A stretch of DNA of 35,474 nucleotides from an uncultured Lachnospiraceae bacterium (GCA_945913255.1 CAMEDC010000033.1:1-35474); one strand, 5' to 3'; numbered from the stretch's first letter, positions 16,553 to 25,934 are shown. Translations and numbers: made by a program. The notes: generated from the letters alone by a model not told the origin.

Positions 16553-17644
16553 TTATTCCTTAAACTCAGGGATCAGTTCATATATATCCGGAAATCCCAT
16601 CGTTATATCTACAACTGCAGAATACGCTTTTTCCACAACAAATACAGCACTGTCCTGCCTGATTCGGAAGTCCAGCTTGTACTCCTCATAGGGGAAAGAA
16701 AAATTATACCAGATTTCATCATCTGTCACTCGTTTGCTCACATATTCATCCGACCAGGATATGACTGTTTCACCTTTATTGGGTTCCTCTATATATCCGT
16801 CAACTGCTATATTCTCATAATACTCCTCCATTTCTTTCAGGAAGGTATCATTCTCCTGATAGCCACCGTAATAATAGGCAAGCCCCGTCCACGCATCCAT
16901 CCGATCCAATTCCGAAATCAGGGAGATTCCCATGATATCACTTAGCTTTACTGAGTCTATCTCCTTTTTCTTCTCCTGCTTTTCAAGCCATGCAGAATTG
17001 TCGAATTGCATTCCGTAAAGGGAACCTGTCTGGGCATCCATAAGCATTCGATAAACAAATCCATTCGAAGTTTCCAGCTGAATATACCAGATAATAAAAT
17101 TCACACCCAAGTCGTAGTTCTCATTATAAATCACATACTGTTTCCAGTCCGTTGTCTGATACTGCTTTTCTTCAAAAAGTTCATAGGGCAGTACACCAAT
17201 ATCAGCCAAGAGCAGAATTCCCTCCTGAAATAATCCCTTCTCGGATTGCAGGAAATTCTCCAGCTCCTGATTTGGCGTCAATTCACGAGCTGTGACGTAC
17301 ATCTGCGCCCCTGACTGTTTATCCTCTGCAAATCTTAAAAAACGCTTGTACAGGGACTGCTCATATGAGGTACTGAGGAGCGTAATGTCCTGAGTCTCTT
17401 GTATCTCGAACTTTTCTTCCTGACAACGCAGCTTGTCCTGCAAACCGAATACCAGAGAAGGGGCAAAGAAAGCCGTAAGAATCAGGACAGCAAGTGCAAT
17501 CGCACCTACCGCATAAATTCCGATATTGCTATATCTGTTTTCCTTCTTCTCTCCACTCATATTCGGCATACTTCTTTGCATGTCCTTCCTTTTCCATTTC
17601 CCTGTCAGGCTTTCTTCCTTGTTCCGCATTCCTAACTCATCCAA
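16553..17644 (-). CDS. Membrane-anchored protein downstream of the two-component system
   Basis: This 363-residue protein has a basic cytoplasmic N-terminus (about 38 residues), one transmembrane helix (about residues 40-64, IGIYAVGAIALAVLILTAFF) and a large acidic extracytoplasmic domain rich in Tyr, Glu and Trp. I cannot assign it to a family. It starts only about 20 nt after the histidine-kinase stop, so it is probably the third gene of the regulator-kinase operon. A function in sensing or modulating the kinase, as with YycH/YycI, is possible but purely inferred from position and topology. The ribosome binding site at 17644 is weak; in-frame ATGs at about 17629 and 17581 are alternatives. 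Confidence 0.65.
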   Translation of the reverse strand: MDELGMRNKEESLTGKWKRKDMQRSMPNMSGEKKENRYSNIGIYAVGAIALAVLILTAFFAPSLVFGLQDKLRCQEEKFEIQETQDITLLSTSYEQSLYKRFLRFAEDKQSGAQMYVTARELTPNQELENFLQSEKGLFQEGILLLADIGVLPYELFEEKQYQTTDWKQYVIYNENYDLGVNFIIWYIQLETSNGFVYRMLMDAQTGSLYGMQFDNSAWLEKQEKKKEIDSVKLSDIMGISLISELDRMDAWTGLAYYYGGYQENDTFLKEMEEYYENIAVDGYIEEPNKGETVISWSDEYVSKRVTDDEIWYNFSFPYEEYKLDFRIRQDSAVFVVEKAYSAVVDITMGFPDIYELIPEFKE

Positions 17645-17663
17645 ACTTCATTCCAACTTTTTC

Positions 17664-19196
17664 TTATTGCCAGACTTTTCCTGTTGCCTGACTTATTCTT
17701 GTTGCCGGACTTTTCCTGTTGCCGTTCTTTTTCCTGCTATTTTTCTGCATGGTCTCCTCCCCGGAAAACGTTACCTTCATAACAGTCCCTTCCCCCAGCC
17801 TGCTGTCAATCTGCAACGTTCCGCCATGCAACCGGATAATCTTATGGCACAGTGCCATACCGATTCCGGCTCCTCCTTCCTTTCGGGAACGGGACTTGTC
17901 AACCATGTAAAAAGCCTCCGTAATCCGACTGATTTCCTCCTTCGGAATTCCTCTGCCGTTATCTACTACTTTCACCTCATAACCGCCCTCCGGAAGCCTG
18001 CTTCCCTTTAGCAGAATAAACCCCTGATCTCCCTTGTCCATGGCTTTTGCAGCATTGTCCAACAGATTATAAAAAAGTGACAGAAGCAGTTCCGCATCCC
18101 CATAAATAATTCCCTTATCCATCTCCACTTTTCCGTTGATTCCCTTCTGTTGCCAGATAGGGCGCACAGTCGCTTTGATATTTTCCTCCAGAAGTTTCGT
18201 TTGTATCGGTTTTCTTTCCATCGGACTCTTATCCATGCTGACCAGTTCCAGAAGCTTATGGGAAAGACTTTCCAGACGTTTTCCCTGACTGTAAATGTAA
18301 AAAGAAGCTTCCGCACGTTCTTCTTCCGTCATCTTCATGGTATTCAGCATATCTGCATACCCGATGATGGATGTGAGCGGTGTTTTCAATTCGTGGGCAA
18401 AGGCAGCGGTAAAGTCTTCCTTCTGTTTTGCCTCCAACGCCTTTGCTTCTGCCTGTTCCACCAATCTGTCAGCCATACGGTTAAAGCTTCTCGCCAGTTC
18501 TCCGATTTCATCTGCACTTCGATTCGAGGAACGAAGCTCTGATTGCCCTCCGGCTATCCTTTTTGCCACTCTGTCCAAATCCCGAATTGGTCTGGTCATA
18601 AATCTGGACAATACATAGATGCATACTCCTCCAAGAACAAGCAGAACCAAAAGTGCCGCACGGTATCGGTTCACCAACTCACGACGTCCTGAATAGATGG
18701 ACGTCAGTTCCCTGCACATGCCAAGATACAGTGTCGTATTTACGCTTTCAGGTATGGAGGCTGTAAACATAAAGTATTCCTCCCCAAACCGTCTGATACA
18801 ATACCCGTAGGTATTTCCCTCCTGCACAGATGCCTTTTTCAGAGAATCAATAAAATGCGTGATTTCTTCTTCAAATTCCTTACTTTTCAGGTACCCTTCT
18901 CCCGCTGCAAAGGAACCGTCCTCCCTCATTACAAAAAGCCTGCTTCCATCCCTCTCCACACTCTCCGTAATGCTCTCCAAGGTCCTGCTGACAGCATACT
19001 CTTCCCCATACTCCTCAGCAGACTGATACCCCATTTCGAAAAGGAACCGGAACATTCTGCTCTCACTGTTTCCCTGTTCGATTTCTTTTTCAAGAAGCTG
19101 TGAAAAATCAGAAGACAGCATCCAGATGCCAAATGCCGTAAAAATCAAGGTAAGCAATGCTGTGACGGCCAGGAACATTTTATCCGCAAATTTCAT
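17664..19196 (-). CDS. Sensor histidine kinase (HAMP-HisKA-HATPase)
   Basis: The protein has 510 residues in the standard order. There is an N-terminal helix (about 8-28), an extracytoplasmic sensing region of about 145 residues and a second helix (about 179-197). A HAMP domain (TRPIRDLDRVAKRIAGG) follows, then HisKA with phospho-acceptor H268 (AFAHELKTPLTS) and the HATPase N, G1 and G2 boxes (NLLDNAAKAM, VVDNGRGIP, GAGIGMALCHKII). It phosphorylates the response regulator encoded 18 nt upstream. The signal is unknown. The C-terminal ~25 residues after VKVTF are basic and are encoded by a 17/18-bp tandem repeat, unlike a normal kinase end. Membrane location is inferred from the helices. Confidence 0.95.
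   Translation of the reverse strand: MKFADKMFLAVTALLTLIFTAFGIWMLSSDFSQLLEKEIEQGNSESRMFRFLFEMGYQSAEEYGEEYAVSRTLESITESVERDGSRLFVMREDGSFAAGEGYLKSKEFEEEITHFIDSLKKASVQEGNTYGYCIRRFGEEYFMFTASIPESVNTTLYLGMCRELTSIYSGRRELVNRYRAALLVLLVLGGVCIYVLSRFMTRPIRDLDRVAKRIAGGQSELRSSNRSADEIGELARSFNRMADRLVEQAEAKALEAKQKEDFTAAFAHELKTPLTSIIGYADMLNTMKMTEEERAEASFYIYSQGKRLESLSHKLLELVSMDKSPMERKPIQTKLLEENIKATVRPIWQQKGINGKVEMDKGIIYGDAELLLSLFYNLLDNAAKAMDKGDQGFILLKGSRLPEGGYEVKVVDNGRGIPKEEISRITEAFYMVDKSRSRKEGGAGIGMALCHKIIRLHGGTLQIDSRLGEGTVMKVTFSGEETMQKNSRKKNGNRKSPATRISQATGKVWQ
17666..17735. repeat. 17/18-bp tandem repeat encoding the kinase C-terminal tail
   Basis: Four units are seen: 17666-17682, 17683-17700, 17701-17717 and 17718-17735, with core GTTGCC(G/T)GACTTTTCCT on the plus strand. 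They make up the last codons of the histidine kinase. Unit lengths alternate 17 and 18 nt, so successive units are read in different frames. Confidence 0.8.
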
Positions 19197-19214
19197 AGCT
19201 CGATATCCTTTTTT

Positions 19215-19877
19215 TCAATCTTTCTCGCCTTCCAGCCGATATCCAACCTTATAAACTGCCGAAATCTCATTGTCCCAGTTCAGTTTCTTCTTTAAGCGCT
19301 GGATATGTAAATCCACTGTTCTGGACTGCCCCATATATTCTCCGCCCCAGACATTCTCATATATGGTTTCCCGATATAATGCAATGTTCCTGTTTCTGGC
19401 AAGCAGAAGCAGAAGATCAAATTCCTTCATGGTAAGAGGAATCTGCTCTCCGTTTCTGGTAACCGACCTGGAAGCGGTATCAATCACTACATCAAATACC
19501 TGCATTGTAGCTTCCGTCTTGCGATAACGTCGAAGAACTGCTTCCACTCTAGCAAGCAGTTCTACGATTTCAAAGGGTTTCGGCAGATAATCGTCCGCTC
19601 CCATTTTCAGACCCTTTACCTTATTTTCCGTACTTCCCAGCGCAGTAAGGAAAATCACGGGTAGTTCCAGTGTCCTTGCATAATCCATCAGTTCATATCC
19701 GTCAATGCCCGGCAGCATGATGTCGAGCAGAACAAGGTCAAAATGCTCCTTTTCCATCAAATCCGCAGCCTGCTCTCCGTCCGGTGCCCACACACACTCA
19801 TATCCGGCTCTTCTCAAATTCATTCTGATAAGATTTGCAATCGGTTCTTCATCCTCAGCAATCAGAATCTTTATCAT
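19215..19877 (-). CDS. OmpR/PhoB-family response regulator
   Basis: The product is 220 residues from ATG 19877 (MIKILIAEDE), with GGAGG-rich sequence just upstream. An open frame extends to 20018 but would translate through the preceding terminator, so it is rejected. The receiver domain has the acidic pocket E8/D9, phospho-site D52 (LVLLDIMLPG), T79 and K100 (LPKPF). The C-terminal winged-helix DNA-binding domain includes LTMKEFDLLLLLARN and SRTVDLHIQRLKKKL. The partner kinase is encoded 18 nt downstream. Three direct GATACA-like repeats with 11-bp spacing lie just upstream, the arrangement OmpR-type dimers bind, so autoregulation is likely. The regulon is unknown. Confidence 0.95.
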   Translation of the reverse strand: MIKILIAEDEEPIANLIRMNLRRAGYECVWAPDGEQAADLMEKEHFDLVLLDIMLPGIDGYELMDYARTLELPVIFLTALGSTENKVKGLKMGADDYLPKPFEIVELLARVEAVLRRYRKTEATMQVFDVVIDTASRSVTRNGEQIPLTMKEFDLLLLLARNRNIALYRETIYENVWGGEYMGQSRTVDLHIQRLKKKLNWDNEISAVYKVGYRLEGEKD

Positions 19878-19914
19878 CCTTCTTCCCCCTCCCCATACGA
19901 TTTCATCTTCAATA

Positions 19915-19942
19915 TGAATCAAAGATGTATCAGATTTGTATC
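19915..19942 (-). promoter_or_regulatory. Three direct repeats, candidate response-regulator box
   Basis: On the minus strand GATACA (19942-19937), GATACA (19931-19926) and GATTCA (19920-19915) recur with an exact 11-bp period. They lie 38-65 nt upstream of the response-regulator start. OmpR/PhoB-family dimers bind direct repeats with 10-11-bp spacing, so this is a plausible autoregulatory site. No confident -10 could be chosen next to it. Confidence 0.55.
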
Positions 19943-19982
19943 GAATCATCTTTTTGAATTCATTGTTATGCCATTGCATACA

Positions 19983-20013
19983 AATAGAGGGTTGCTTATC
20001 GCATCCCTCTATT
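19983..20013 (-). terminator. Hairpin after the zinc-ribbon/YD-repeat gene
   Basis: Arms 19983-19991 and 20005-20013 (AATAGAGGG / CCCTCTATT) form a 9-bp stem with a 13-nt loop, 13 nt past the stop at 20026. The tail on the minus strand (TTTG) is short, so efficiency is uncertain. It separates that gene from the response-regulator promoter. Confidence 0.55.
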
Positions 20014-20025
20014 CTCACCGGACAC

Positions 20026-22026
20026 TTATTTTTTTAGTTGATATTCATATCTGTAACCATATGAGGTTCCGTTCTTTTTTTCATAAACATTTGTCAAATT
20101 TCCAAATGCATCGTAGGAATTCTCATATTCATTAACAGTATAGTCATAGCTACTGTCATAGATTTCACTTATTTTATTATCATGTTCGTCATATTCATAC
20201 GTATAGTAAGTATAATTCGCTTCGTAATCATAATAAGATTCATATCGATAATTGGTTGTATTTCCTGCCTCATTGTAGCTGATTTCTGTTTCCGCAATCA
20301 GTTCATCCTCACCGTTGTACTCACCATTCCAGTACCATGAAATTGTTCCATCAGCATAATACTCATTTCGAGTTACATATTTATAGGAAATCTCATCATA
20401 CTCATTAACATAATAGTACTCACTGGTTAACACATTTCCCTGTGAATCGTATGTACTGATTGTGTTTTCAGTTCCGCCATAGCCATCTGAACGAATGCAT
20501 GACGTTACATTACCGTTACCATCATACTCTCTTTCATAGGACTCGTAGTAAGTGCTTTCATCCTGGATTCCGTCATCATTTTCATAACCGGAGACATATA
20601 CTCTGGTTTCCACATTCCCATGATTATCATATGTATATTCATTCGATTCCCATCCGGAATAATATGGCTTTTCATCTTCAAGGCTTCTAAAGGAATAGTA
20701 ATAATATGCATACAGAGTATTCTGCTTGTTTTCATCATACTCATAAATTGTGATATTGAGCAACTGATCACTGGAGCTGTAACTTCTCTGCTTTATTATA
20801 TTGCCGTTTCCATCGTATTCATATTCTTCCCGATTAGAATTCTCCGGATAGGCAATACTATTATATATGTATTTGAGGAGATTTCCATTGCTGTCATACT
20901 CAAACCTTGTTTCATATTCTATATTTCCTCGTTCATCATAACCTTTTGTCCACTGGGTATTCCCATTTTCATCATAAGTTGTCTCATAGGTTAAAATGCC
21001 TCGTCTGTTATAGCTTGTACTCCTTATACAATTGCCTTCTTCATTGTATTCCTCACGACTGTAGCTTCCATCATTCCATACCATATCCCTAGCCGTCACA
21101 ATGACATTTTCAATCAGGTATTCTCGCTCCTCAAGCAACTTACTGTTATTTTCATTACATTCAAGGCCTTCCTCAAGCAACTCCATTGCGCGATACAAGT
21201 CACCTTGAAGAGCTGTCACATGTGCTTTTCCACAATAAGCAGATGGATTATCCTCCTCCCAGTCGAGTATTTTGTCATAATACTCAAGCGCCTTATCATA
21301 ATCACCGCTGTCAGCTGCGACGTCTCCGAAACCAACATAACAATTAATCTTTCCCGCAAGGGCTTCTTCGTTATCCTTTTGCAGAGCGAGCGCATTTTCA
21401 AACTGTTCTTCTGCTTCCTCGTAGGCTTTACTGCTCAGCTTCTGATTACCAAAATCGATATAAGCGCCAAGCAACCCTTCCAGGGCATCATCATTGTCTT
21501 CATCCCTATCAAGCGCCTCCAGAAAAGTATCTATTGCTTCGGTGTAATTTGACTGTTTTACAAATTTCTCCGCATATTTTATATATGCCTTCACCAATGC
21601 CTTCTCAGCTTCTCTTGACTTCTGAATATCCAGAGCATTCTCATAACAAATCACCGCATCTGAGTATGCCTGTTCACTCATGAAATCATCACCCTTTTTC
21701 ATGGTTCTCTTATACTTCTGTCCCGGGCTCATATAAAAAGCAACACCCGCTACAGCAGCAATCATAACGACGAACACAATCACAAGAGCAATCACAAGTC
21801 CCTTTTTACTCTTCTTTTTCTTTGTTTTTTTCTGTCCATTGTCCGGTGAACTCTGATTTTTTTCTTCCGTTACAGGAGCCTGCACTTCCTCAGTCATCGG
21901 GACACTATTTGTTACCTCAGGTGTCATGTTCTCAACAGGTTTCTCATTCACCTGAATACGTTCTCCACAGTTTGTACAGAATTGTGCTGTATCCGGCAAT
22001 TCTTTTCCGCAATTACTACAATACAT
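20026..22026 (-). CDS. Zinc-ribbon / TM / TPR / YD-repeat surface protein
   Basis: This 666-residue protein combines four modules. An N-terminal zinc ribbon (C3, C6, C17, C20; MYCSNCGKEL...FCTNCG) is followed by a Pro/Glu-rich linker and a Lys-rich stop. A transmembrane helix (about residues 77-98) then puts the rest outside. Residues about 105-320 form TPR-like helical pairs (YSDAVICYENALDI, YTEAIDTFLEALDRD, YEEAEEQFENALALQ, YDKALEYYDKILDWE). Residues about 330-666 are a Tyr/Asn/Gly-rich stretch of roughly ten YD/RHS-like repeats (YDENGNT, YDERGNI, YDSNGNL, YDGNGNI). RHS-type repeats usually form beta shells; no toxin domain follows. Function is unknown. The start has GAGAGGTGAG. It lies 66 nt after the GH36 gene with no clear terminator, so it may be partly co-transcribed. 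Confidence 0.85.
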   Translation of the reverse strand: MYCSNCGKELPDTAQFCTNCGERIQVNEKPVENMTPEVTNSVPMTEEVQAPVTEEKNQSSPDNGQKKTKKKKSKKGLVIALVIVFVVMIAAVAGVAFYMSPGQKYKRTMKKGDDFMSEQAYSDAVICYENALDIQKSREAEKALVKAYIKYAEKFVKQSNYTEAIDTFLEALDRDEDNDDALEGLLGAYIDFGNQKLSSKAYEEAEEQFENALALQKDNEEALAGKINCYVGFGDVAADSGDYDKALEYYDKILDWEEDNPSAYCGKAHVTALQGDLYRAMELLEEGLECNENNSKLLEEREYLIENVIVTARDMVWNDGSYSREEYNEEGNCIRSTSYNRRGILTYETTYDENGNTQWTKGYDERGNIEYETRFEYDSNGNLLKYIYNSIAYPENSNREEYEYDGNGNIIKQRSYSSSDQLLNITIYEYDENKQNTLYAYYYYSFRSLEDEKPYYSGWESNEYTYDNHGNVETRVYVSGYENDDGIQDESTYYESYEREYDGNGNVTSCIRSDGYGGTENTISTYDSQGNVLTSEYYYVNEYDEISYKYVTRNEYYADGTISWYWNGEYNGEDELIAETEISYNEAGNTTNYRYESYYDYEANYTYYTYEYDEHDNKISEIYDSSYDYTVNEYENSYDAFGNLTNVYEKKNGTSYGYRYEYQLKK

Positions 22027-22092
22027 CTCACCTCTCCCACTTTCTTCTTTTTTCTACAACGATTTACATTTTATTCCATGGAAGATGGTCTG

Positions 22093-24483
22093 TCAATCAG
22101 ATTCAACAGCCTCCATAAAATACATTCTGGACCCAAAATCCTGATAAAATCTCACCTGGTCATTGTAGCCGGTGGCCGCAAAGGCCTGTTTGAGCTTGAC
22201 CCCATGATACATTAGTTCATCTCCATACACCAGACAATCTTCCGTTTCCCCCTCCATTTTCACGAATTTGGCCACAATATGGTGGGTCAGGGAATCCTGC
22301 CTGATATGAACAGGCGAAACCGTGTTTACCAAATCGCCAAAGTCCAATAAATCGTACTTTAAACTCCTGTTGTAAAAATGATAAACCACATCTTCCGCAA
22401 GTCCCTTTGCCTTGTAGCAGGCATATGGATTGTTCGGAACCACCAGTTCCTGGAACAGCATACCGACTGCCTGCTTACCGTCCGGCGACACACAGATCCA
22501 TTCCATGGTATTCCCGGCGTCTGTTCCGATTACCGTAGACGTCCCGACTTTGCTACCCGTAAAGCTCCGTCCTCTGTAAAAATCACCGAACTGCAGTACC
22601 TTTCTCCACTGCTTGTATAGCGCAATCTGTGCCTTGACCGCTGCAAAGTCTTCTTTCTTCATATCGCAGAAATTGCACTCATAGCCGCAGATACCGAATG
22701 CAGCCACATGAAACCTGGTCTCCAGTGGTGTTACCCTTAAAGTCTGATGGTTCGGACAGGCAGATACATGTGCCGTAACCGTTGGCATGGGGTAGCCATA
22801 GCTGTAACCGTTCTGAATTTCCGCACGGCAAAGTGCATCCGTGTTATCGCTGGCCCAAATTTGCGGGAAATAGCATAATATGCCAAGATCAAACCGATTT
22901 CCGCCTGCGCTGCAACCTTCAAATAAAATATGAGGGAACCGTTTTGTCAGTTCCTCCATACAGCGATAGAGTCCGCAGACATAGCGATGCAACACTTCCC
23001 CCTGTCTTTCCGGCTCCAGGGTTCTTGAATAAACATCCGAGAAAATACGGTTCATATCCCACTTCACATAAGAGATATCTGCAGAGGAAAACACTTTCGT
23101 CATTTCTTCGATAATATAATCCTGTACTTCAGGGTTGCATAGGTCAAGAATCCTCTGGCTGCGTCCTTCGGAATGTTTTCTCCCCGGGATGTCCATAGCC
23201 CACTCGGGATGGGATTCATATAGCCTGCTGTTCACATTCACCATTTCCGGTTCCACCCAGATACCAAAGTCAAGTCCCTGTTCTTTTATTTTATCGCAAA
23301 GTCCTTTGAGTCCACCCGGTAGTTTTTTAGGGTTAACAGTCCAGTCGCCCAACGCCTTACTGTCATCAGTGCGTTCTCCGAACCAGCCGTCATCCATCAC
23401 AAACAACTCGATTCCAGCTTCTTTTCCTGCTTTTGCCAATCGCAGAAGCTTTTTTTCATCAATATCAAAGTATGCCGCTTCCCAACTGTTCAGTAGAACA
23501 GGACGTTCCTTCCTCTTCCATTCTCCTCTCACAATATGCTCCCTGACAAAATGATGCATGTTCCTGCTCATGCCATTGAAGCCCTTGTCCGAAAAGGTCA
23601 TAACAGCTTCCGGGGTCTCAAAATCCTCTCCGTCTTTTAATTTCCAGGAAAAGGACTGTGGATTGATACCGGTCACAATCCGTGTCTTTCCAAAGGATGC
23701 GACCTCCGCTGCCTCGTAATGATTCCCGCTGTAAATCAGGTTCAAGCCGTAACATTCCCCTGAATCCTCAGTCGTATGCTCCCCGGAAAGCATCACAAAG
23801 GGATTGGCACGACTGGAAGAAGTTCCCGCATAGGAAGCATTCACATGTTTTCCTGTCTGAAGGCGTATGTCTGTCCGTTTCATCTCCCGTGCCCAGCCTC
23901 CGTTAAAGCTGGTAAACACAAAATCCGACGAAGGGAAATCCAGTTGCAGGCTCATGAGCCTCTTTACAGTCACATCCTTTCCGCTCTCATTCACAAGTCT
24001 TGCGCTGCGCGTGATTACATCACATTCCGGATACACGTAATAATGAAGTTCCAGCACAAGACCATCTTCAGCATCACGTAAAGACACACAAAGATGCTCC
24101 ACTCGTCCATCCTCACAATAGGATCCCGGCAGCATTCGAAAAGCTGCCTTCTCCTCCGAAATCTTATGGGACTGATAGAGAAAATCCGAAGTGAAACTGC
24201 CGTCTTCCCGCACCACTTCCACAAAAGGTTCACGGATATCCCCCTTTCCATAGGAGGACATCTCAAGACATACATTTTCCAAAGTTAGATTTTTATGTGC
24301 ATCATCATACCAGACAGTATTCCCGGTGATAAAGGCATATTTTTCCTTTAAGCTTTCAGCATCTCTGAAATGGATTTTTCTCCCGTAATAATAGTGCTCC
24401 GGATGCCCCGTTTCCATAATTCCGAATAAATAGGAAGTATGCTCTGTTTCCAATGAAAAAACACCGTTGTTTTCTGCAATCAT
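22093..24483 (-). CDS. GH36 alpha-galactosidase
   Basis: The 796-residue protein has the full GH36 layout: an N-terminal beta-supersandwich, a (beta/alpha)8 barrel and a C-terminal beta domain. The nucleophile is D476 in YVKWDMNR and the acid/base is D546 in ASDNTDALCR. Their 70-residue separation is typical of bacterial GH36 alpha-galactosidases. Other hallmarks are VMDDGWFGERTDD, WVEPEMVN and HVSACPNHQTLR. No signal peptide is visible, so it should act in the cytoplasm on imported melibiose, raffinose or other alpha-galactosides. A AAAGGGG ribosome binding site precedes the ATG. It follows the MelB-family transporter by 41 nt and is the fifth gene of the tetR-led operon. Confidence 0.96.
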   Translation of the reverse strand: MIAENNGVFSLETEHTSYLFGIMETGHPEHYYYGRKIHFRDAESLKEKYAFITGNTVWYDDAHKNLTLENVCLEMSSYGKGDIREPFVEVVREDGSFTSDFLYQSHKISEEKAAFRMLPGSYCEDGRVEHLCVSLRDAEDGLVLELHYYVYPECDVITRSARLVNESGKDVTVKRLMSLQLDFPSSDFVFTSFNGGWAREMKRTDIRLQTGKHVNASYAGTSSSRANPFVMLSGEHTTEDSGECYGLNLIYSGNHYEAAEVASFGKTRIVTGINPQSFSWKLKDGEDFETPEAVMTFSDKGFNGMSRNMHHFVREHIVRGEWKRKERPVLLNSWEAAYFDIDEKKLLRLAKAGKEAGIELFVMDDGWFGERTDDSKALGDWTVNPKKLPGGLKGLCDKIKEQGLDFGIWVEPEMVNVNSRLYESHPEWAMDIPGRKHSEGRSQRILDLCNPEVQDYIIEEMTKVFSSADISYVKWDMNRIFSDVYSRTLEPERQGEVLHRYVCGLYRCMEELTKRFPHILFEGCSAGGNRFDLGILCYFPQIWASDNTDALCRAEIQNGYSYGYPMPTVTAHVSACPNHQTLRVTPLETRFHVAAFGICGYECNFCDMKKEDFAAVKAQIALYKQWRKVLQFGDFYRGRSFTGSKVGTSTVIGTDAGNTMEWICVSPDGKQAVGMLFQELVVPNNPYACYKAKGLAEDVVYHFYNRSLKYDLLDFGDLVNTVSPVHIRQDSLTHHIVAKFVKMEGETEDCLVYGDELMYHGVKLKQAFAATGYNDQVRFYQDFGSRMYFMEAVESD

Positions 24484-24524
24484 ATCTATACCCCTTTCCA
24501 GATAAGCCGGAATGAAATCCCTCT

Positions 24525-25934
24525 TTATACTTTACCCTTTTTGTTTTCCTTCAGCTGCGCTGCGATTTCTTCCACCTTTTCATCTGTCAAAAGGAATTTC
24601 TTTCTGAAATAAAATGCAGCAACGATAAGTCCTACAATCGGAATCACCGTCATGGTCATACGCAATCCCACCACACTGCTGCCTGCAACATTCGTGACAG
24701 CCGCCTCCGTATCATCACTCAGTTTGAAGACAGAGAGACAGATGGACGCGATTAACGCTGCCACACCGGAAGCAAGCTTCACTACAAAGGTCTGCATGGA
24801 AAAAATCACACTTTCATCCCTTCTCTTGTTTTTGAGTTCTCCGTAATCCACCGTGTTGGCCAGAAAAACGGTTGTCAGCACCGTTAAAAGCCCATGTGCC
24901 GCGAAAATGAAGAATCCGGGGATAAAGAGCAAAAATACACTGGACATATTGACGAAAGCAAGCAATAGCAAAGTCAGATATCCAGCGATTGCACTGATAA
25001 AGCTCAGGAAGAAAACCTTCGTGGTACTGAATACCTTTCTCACCAATGGATACAGTATCATCATAGATAAGATTTGAATTGCACCGCCAAAGGTATTAAA
25101 CAGCACATAACTGTTATTCCAGTCAGTACCGCCGAAATCATATTTAAAGAAGTAAATCACCAGATTGGATGTAATGTAAATAGCGCAATTTACCAATACA
25201 ATTGTAATTACTACGGTCATCGCCTGGTCGTTCTGAAGTAACGTTTTAAACATCTGTCCCACGGAAGGAGCTTCTACATTGACAGTTGATTTTTCTTTGA
25301 TATTCCAACAGCAAATGGTAATAAAGACCACAAATAAAGCAGCGATAACCAAAGCAAACCGCTGGAAGCCAAGTCTTTCCACTTCCTTTGCCGATGTTTC
25401 TGCCACCTGACCGATTTTCCCCATTGCCGGCACACATTTCATGGTAAGAATCGTAATCAGCGCAGAACCCACTCCTGCACAGGAACGTGCCAGAGTGGAA
25501 AGACCTTCTCTTTCTTTCCCTCCCTCCGTAAAAGCAGGAATCATGGACCAATAAGGAATATCCATCATGGTATAGGTCACGCCCCAGAGCACATAAAAAA
25601 CCGCAGCATAAGCCACCATACCGGCGCCATCCAAAGCTGGCGGAGCCGCAAACATAAAGTAGAGTATAACAGCATTCAATATGGTACCCACCAGAAGCCA
25701 GGGGCGGAATTTTCCCCACCTGGTTCTTGTTTTCGCCACCAGGACACCCATTATCGGATCGTTAAATGCATCAAACACTCTTGCAGCCAAAAGGATAATT
25801 CCCATTATATATGCCTGAACACCCAGAATATCCTGATAATAATACAAAATATAACTCGCAGAGAGCATATAAACCATGTCCTTTCCTACCGCTCCCAATC
25901 CGTAGGAAACCTTTTCCTTACCTGTCAACTTCAT
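24525..25934 (-). CDS. MelB/GPH-family sugar:cation symporter
   Basis: This 469-residue protein has about 12 hydrophobic helices and the glycoside-pentoside-hexuronide (GPH) signatures. These include SYGLGAVGKDMVY at the start, RVFDAFNDPIMGVLVAKTRTRWGKFRPWL (the conserved D-x-x-x-D-P-x-x-G cation-site region) and VTYTMMDIPYWSM. MelB relatives import melibiose, lactose, raffinose or glucuronides with Na+, Li+ or H+. With GH36 downstream and GH2 upstream, galactosides are the best guess, but the exact sugar cannot be read. GGAGG lies 8 nt upstream of the ATG. The gap to the upstream gene is 73 nt and shows no terminator. Confidence 0.94.
   Translation of the reverse strand: MKLTGKEKVSYGLGAVGKDMVYMLSASYILYYYQDILGVQAYIMGIILLAARVFDAFNDPIMGVLVAKTRTRWGKFRPWLLVGTILNAVILYFMFAAPPALDGAGMVAYAAVFYVLWGVTYTMMDIPYWSMIPAFTEGGKEREGLSTLARSCAGVGSALITILTMKCVPAMGKIGQVAETSAKEVERLGFQRFALVIAALFVVFITICCWNIKEKSTVNVEAPSVGQMFKTLLQNDQAMTVVITIVLVNCAIYITSNLVIYFFKYDFGGTDWNNSYVLFNTFGGAIQILSMMILYPLVRKVFSTTKVFFLSFISAIAGYLTLLLLAFVNMSSVFLLFIPGFFIFAAHGLLTVLTTVFLANTVDYGELKNKRRDESVIFSMQTFVVKLASGVAALIASICLSVFKLSDDTEAAVTNVAGSSVVGLRMTMTVIPIVGLIVAAFYFRKKFLLTDEKVEEIAAQLKENKKGKV

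Noticed and set aside
19878..20018. N-terminal extension of the response regulator to 267 residues
   Set aside because: It would translate through the terminator of the upstream gene and the direct-repeat box; the internal ATG at 19877 has the RBS and the family start.
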